64,000 nt of DNA, from the NCBI GenBank assembly GCA_963776205.1, contig CAVZLR010000004.1:124001-188000 (forward strand). The letters run 5' to 3'. The translations under genes and the position numbers were made by a program. The notes under the pieces are model-generated. The model saw only the letters and a list, made by a program, of their open reading frames with translations, was not told the DNA's origin and made no database searches. Every line of letters begins with the position of its first letter. Position 1 is the stretch's first letter. Of this stretch, positions 62,941 to 64,000 are shown one piece after another. Origin of the DNA: UBA4459 sp963776205. Lineage in GTDB: Bacteria > Bacteroidota > Bacteroidia > Bacteroidales > F082.

Positions 62941-64000
62941 CTATTTCAATACCACCTTTTTATCAACTTTTCCATTATCACTAATAATGCTTAACAGGTA
63001 AACACCTTTAGGATAATCATTCAAGTTGAAATTATTTTGATATCGACCACTGAAGCCATCTCGGGTTTCTGTTTGCAAGATCTGGCCGTTCATATTCGTC
63101 AATTTTACTTCCAGTTTTGAAGATTTTTCTAAATCAAAGCTTACATTCAGCAAACCGGTGGTTGGGTTTGGATAAATACTGAGGTTGTTATATTTAAAAC
63201 TTTCGTTAATACCAACACCATCAACTGCATAGTCAAATGACCAACCGTCTTCCTTGACAGTTGAATTTGTACTCCAGGTTATAAAAATCATATCCGTAGC
63301 CACTTGCAAATATTCAGGTAATTCGTCGCCTGAATATTCACCAACTACATTTTGATTTCCATCATAAATGGTCACAATATCTTTATCTGCTTCAGTACTG
63401 AATTCAGTAAACTCAATATTATAATTAACTCCTTCAGGATGCTGGATTATGTATATACAAGTAGTTTGATTATTGTAATTGAATGTACCGCTACCATCCG
63501 TTACCGTTCCTGTAGGATCTGCATAAAACTGCTGTGCCTGGCAATATGTAGGCGCATGTGTTTTATATTCCGCTTTAAAACCATTTCCTGTACCGGTAGA
63601 TGTAAATGTAATCAGCATTTGATTACCGGTTGAATTTAGATTTCCTGGTAACGCATCGCCTGAGAACTCACCCAGCATCGGATCGCTTGTTGATCCACCA
63701 TCATATACTCTGACATAATCAGAAGATGAAGTATTAAATTGAATAAACTCTAAGGTGATATATGTTATAGAATCGGTTTCTGTTTGTGGATCAATTAACC
63801 AGCTAGCATCCATTCCTGTCGGGTAATCTTCAGCAGGACCACTTCCATCTGTAAATGAACCTGATGTTGAAGTAAGTGTGGTTTCTCCTTGTGCTGTGTA
63901 TGGATAATCAGGGTCTTCAGGATAAATATTGTATACCATTGCCTGCTGATTATAAAAGCCACCAACTTCTGATAATGAATACCACCCATTATTACTTCCG
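62941..64000 (-). CDS. Secreted CUB-domain protein with T9SS type A sorting domain, partial (5' end outside window)
   Basis: The frame is open to the right edge (about 352 residues visible). Two CUB-like modules are seen (TTLTSTSGSFTDGSGP to ITFTSTGTGNGFKAEY, and the second from QQFYADPTGTVTDGSGTFNY to DMIFITWSTNSTVKEDGWSF). The C-terminal 75 residues are a type A T9SS sorting domain: LSIYPNPTTGLLNVSF, LTNMNGQILQ and GVYLLSIISDNGKVDKKVVL. The protein is exported through T9SS, which PorX is known to regulate. The N-terminal catalytic or adhesive part is outside the window. The function is unknown. Confidence 0.88.
   Translation of the reverse strand, partial: GSNNGWYSLSEVGGFYNQQAMVYNIYPEDPDYPYTAQGETTLTSTSGSFTDGSGPAEDYPTGMDASWLIDPQTETDSITYITLEFIQFNTSSSDYVRVYDGGSTSDPMLGEFSGDALPGNLNSTGNQMLITFTSTGTGNGFKAEYKTHAPTYCQAQQFYADPTGTVTDGSGTFNYNNQTTCIYIIQHPEGVNYNIEFTEFSTEADKDIVTIYDGNQNVVGEYSGDELPEYLQVATDMIFITWSTNSTVKEDGWSFDYAVDGVGINESFKYNNLSIYPNPTTGLLNVSFDLEKSSKLEVKLTNMNGQILQTETRDGFSGRYQNNFNLNDYPKGVYLLSIISDNGKVDKKVVLK

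Noticed and set aside
1..64000. CRISPR arrays, rRNA and tRNA genes
   Set aside because: I looked for regularly spaced short repeats and for conserved rRNA/tRNA segments and saw none; the regular repeats at 11-23 kb are spaced by genes.

Overview
The window is chromosomal DNA from a Bacteroidota (Bacteroidetes) bacterium. This rests on -7 promoter elements of the TAnnTTTG type ahead of several genes, an lpxC-fabZ fusion, a PorX regulator (response regulator plus PglZ domain), a secreted CUB-type protein with a type IX secretion (T9SS) C-terminal sorting domain, and AT-rich spacers. No rRNA, tRNA or CRISPR array was recognised.

Layout. (1) 1-8.5 kb: a TfoX-like fragment, a periplasmic-type katG with a perR repressor upstream, an aminotransferase, and an unusual PEP carboxylase translationally coupled to a terpenoid-cyclase-fold protein. 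(2) About 9.3-24 kb: an accessory block in which every gene lies on the minus strand. Seven of the intergenic spacers hold a hairpin-forming repeat of about 110-130 bp; the arms differ in sequence from copy to copy but stay complementary. The block is headed at 23.8-25.3 kb by a tyrosine recombinase and a small helical protein. Single genes (GNAT, Fic, SLC12 transporter, esterase, beta-lactamase-like hydrolase, membrane protein, GT-C/CBM20 protein, nuclease-ATPase, SRPBCC protein) are separated by these hairpins, as in an integron cassette array, although the recombinase lacks the IntI insertion. Four copies of a 99-bp element with 13-bp terminal inverted repeats and a longer 250-bp repeat also sit here, and the right end of the 99-bp element abuts the hairpins. 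Most genes in this block are broken by frameshifts or stops.

(3) 25-45.9 kb: a conserved housekeeping block. It holds phosphohexomutase; TPR, aldehyde dehydrogenase, PopT and AroE in a tight plus-strand operon; dihaem cytochrome c; glycine dehydrogenase; membrane pyrophosphatase; bifunctional nuclease; nucleoside transporter; ThyA, DHFR and a lipoprotein; TMEM175; a secreted GATase-like protein; and GcvT. (4) 46-52.4 kb: surface polysaccharide genes (glycosyltransferase, Wzx flippase, two Wzz-like proteins, Wzy/O-antigen ligase), partly frameshifted. (5) 52.4-58.7 kb: a minus-strand lipid A operon (HD hydrolase, lpxD, lpxC-fabZ, lpxA, efp, second lpxD). (6) 58.7-64 kb: porX, tsaE, a WbqC-like protein, two thioredoxin-fold proteins, a catalytic-domain-less IS1595-type zinc-ribbon protein, and the 3' part of a T9SS-sorted CUB protein.

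A caution runs through the whole record. Single-base lesions, many at homopolymers, occur in accessory genes but also in lpxC, which is essential in most Gram-negative bacteria. Some breaks may therefore be sequence errors rather than true pseudogenes.
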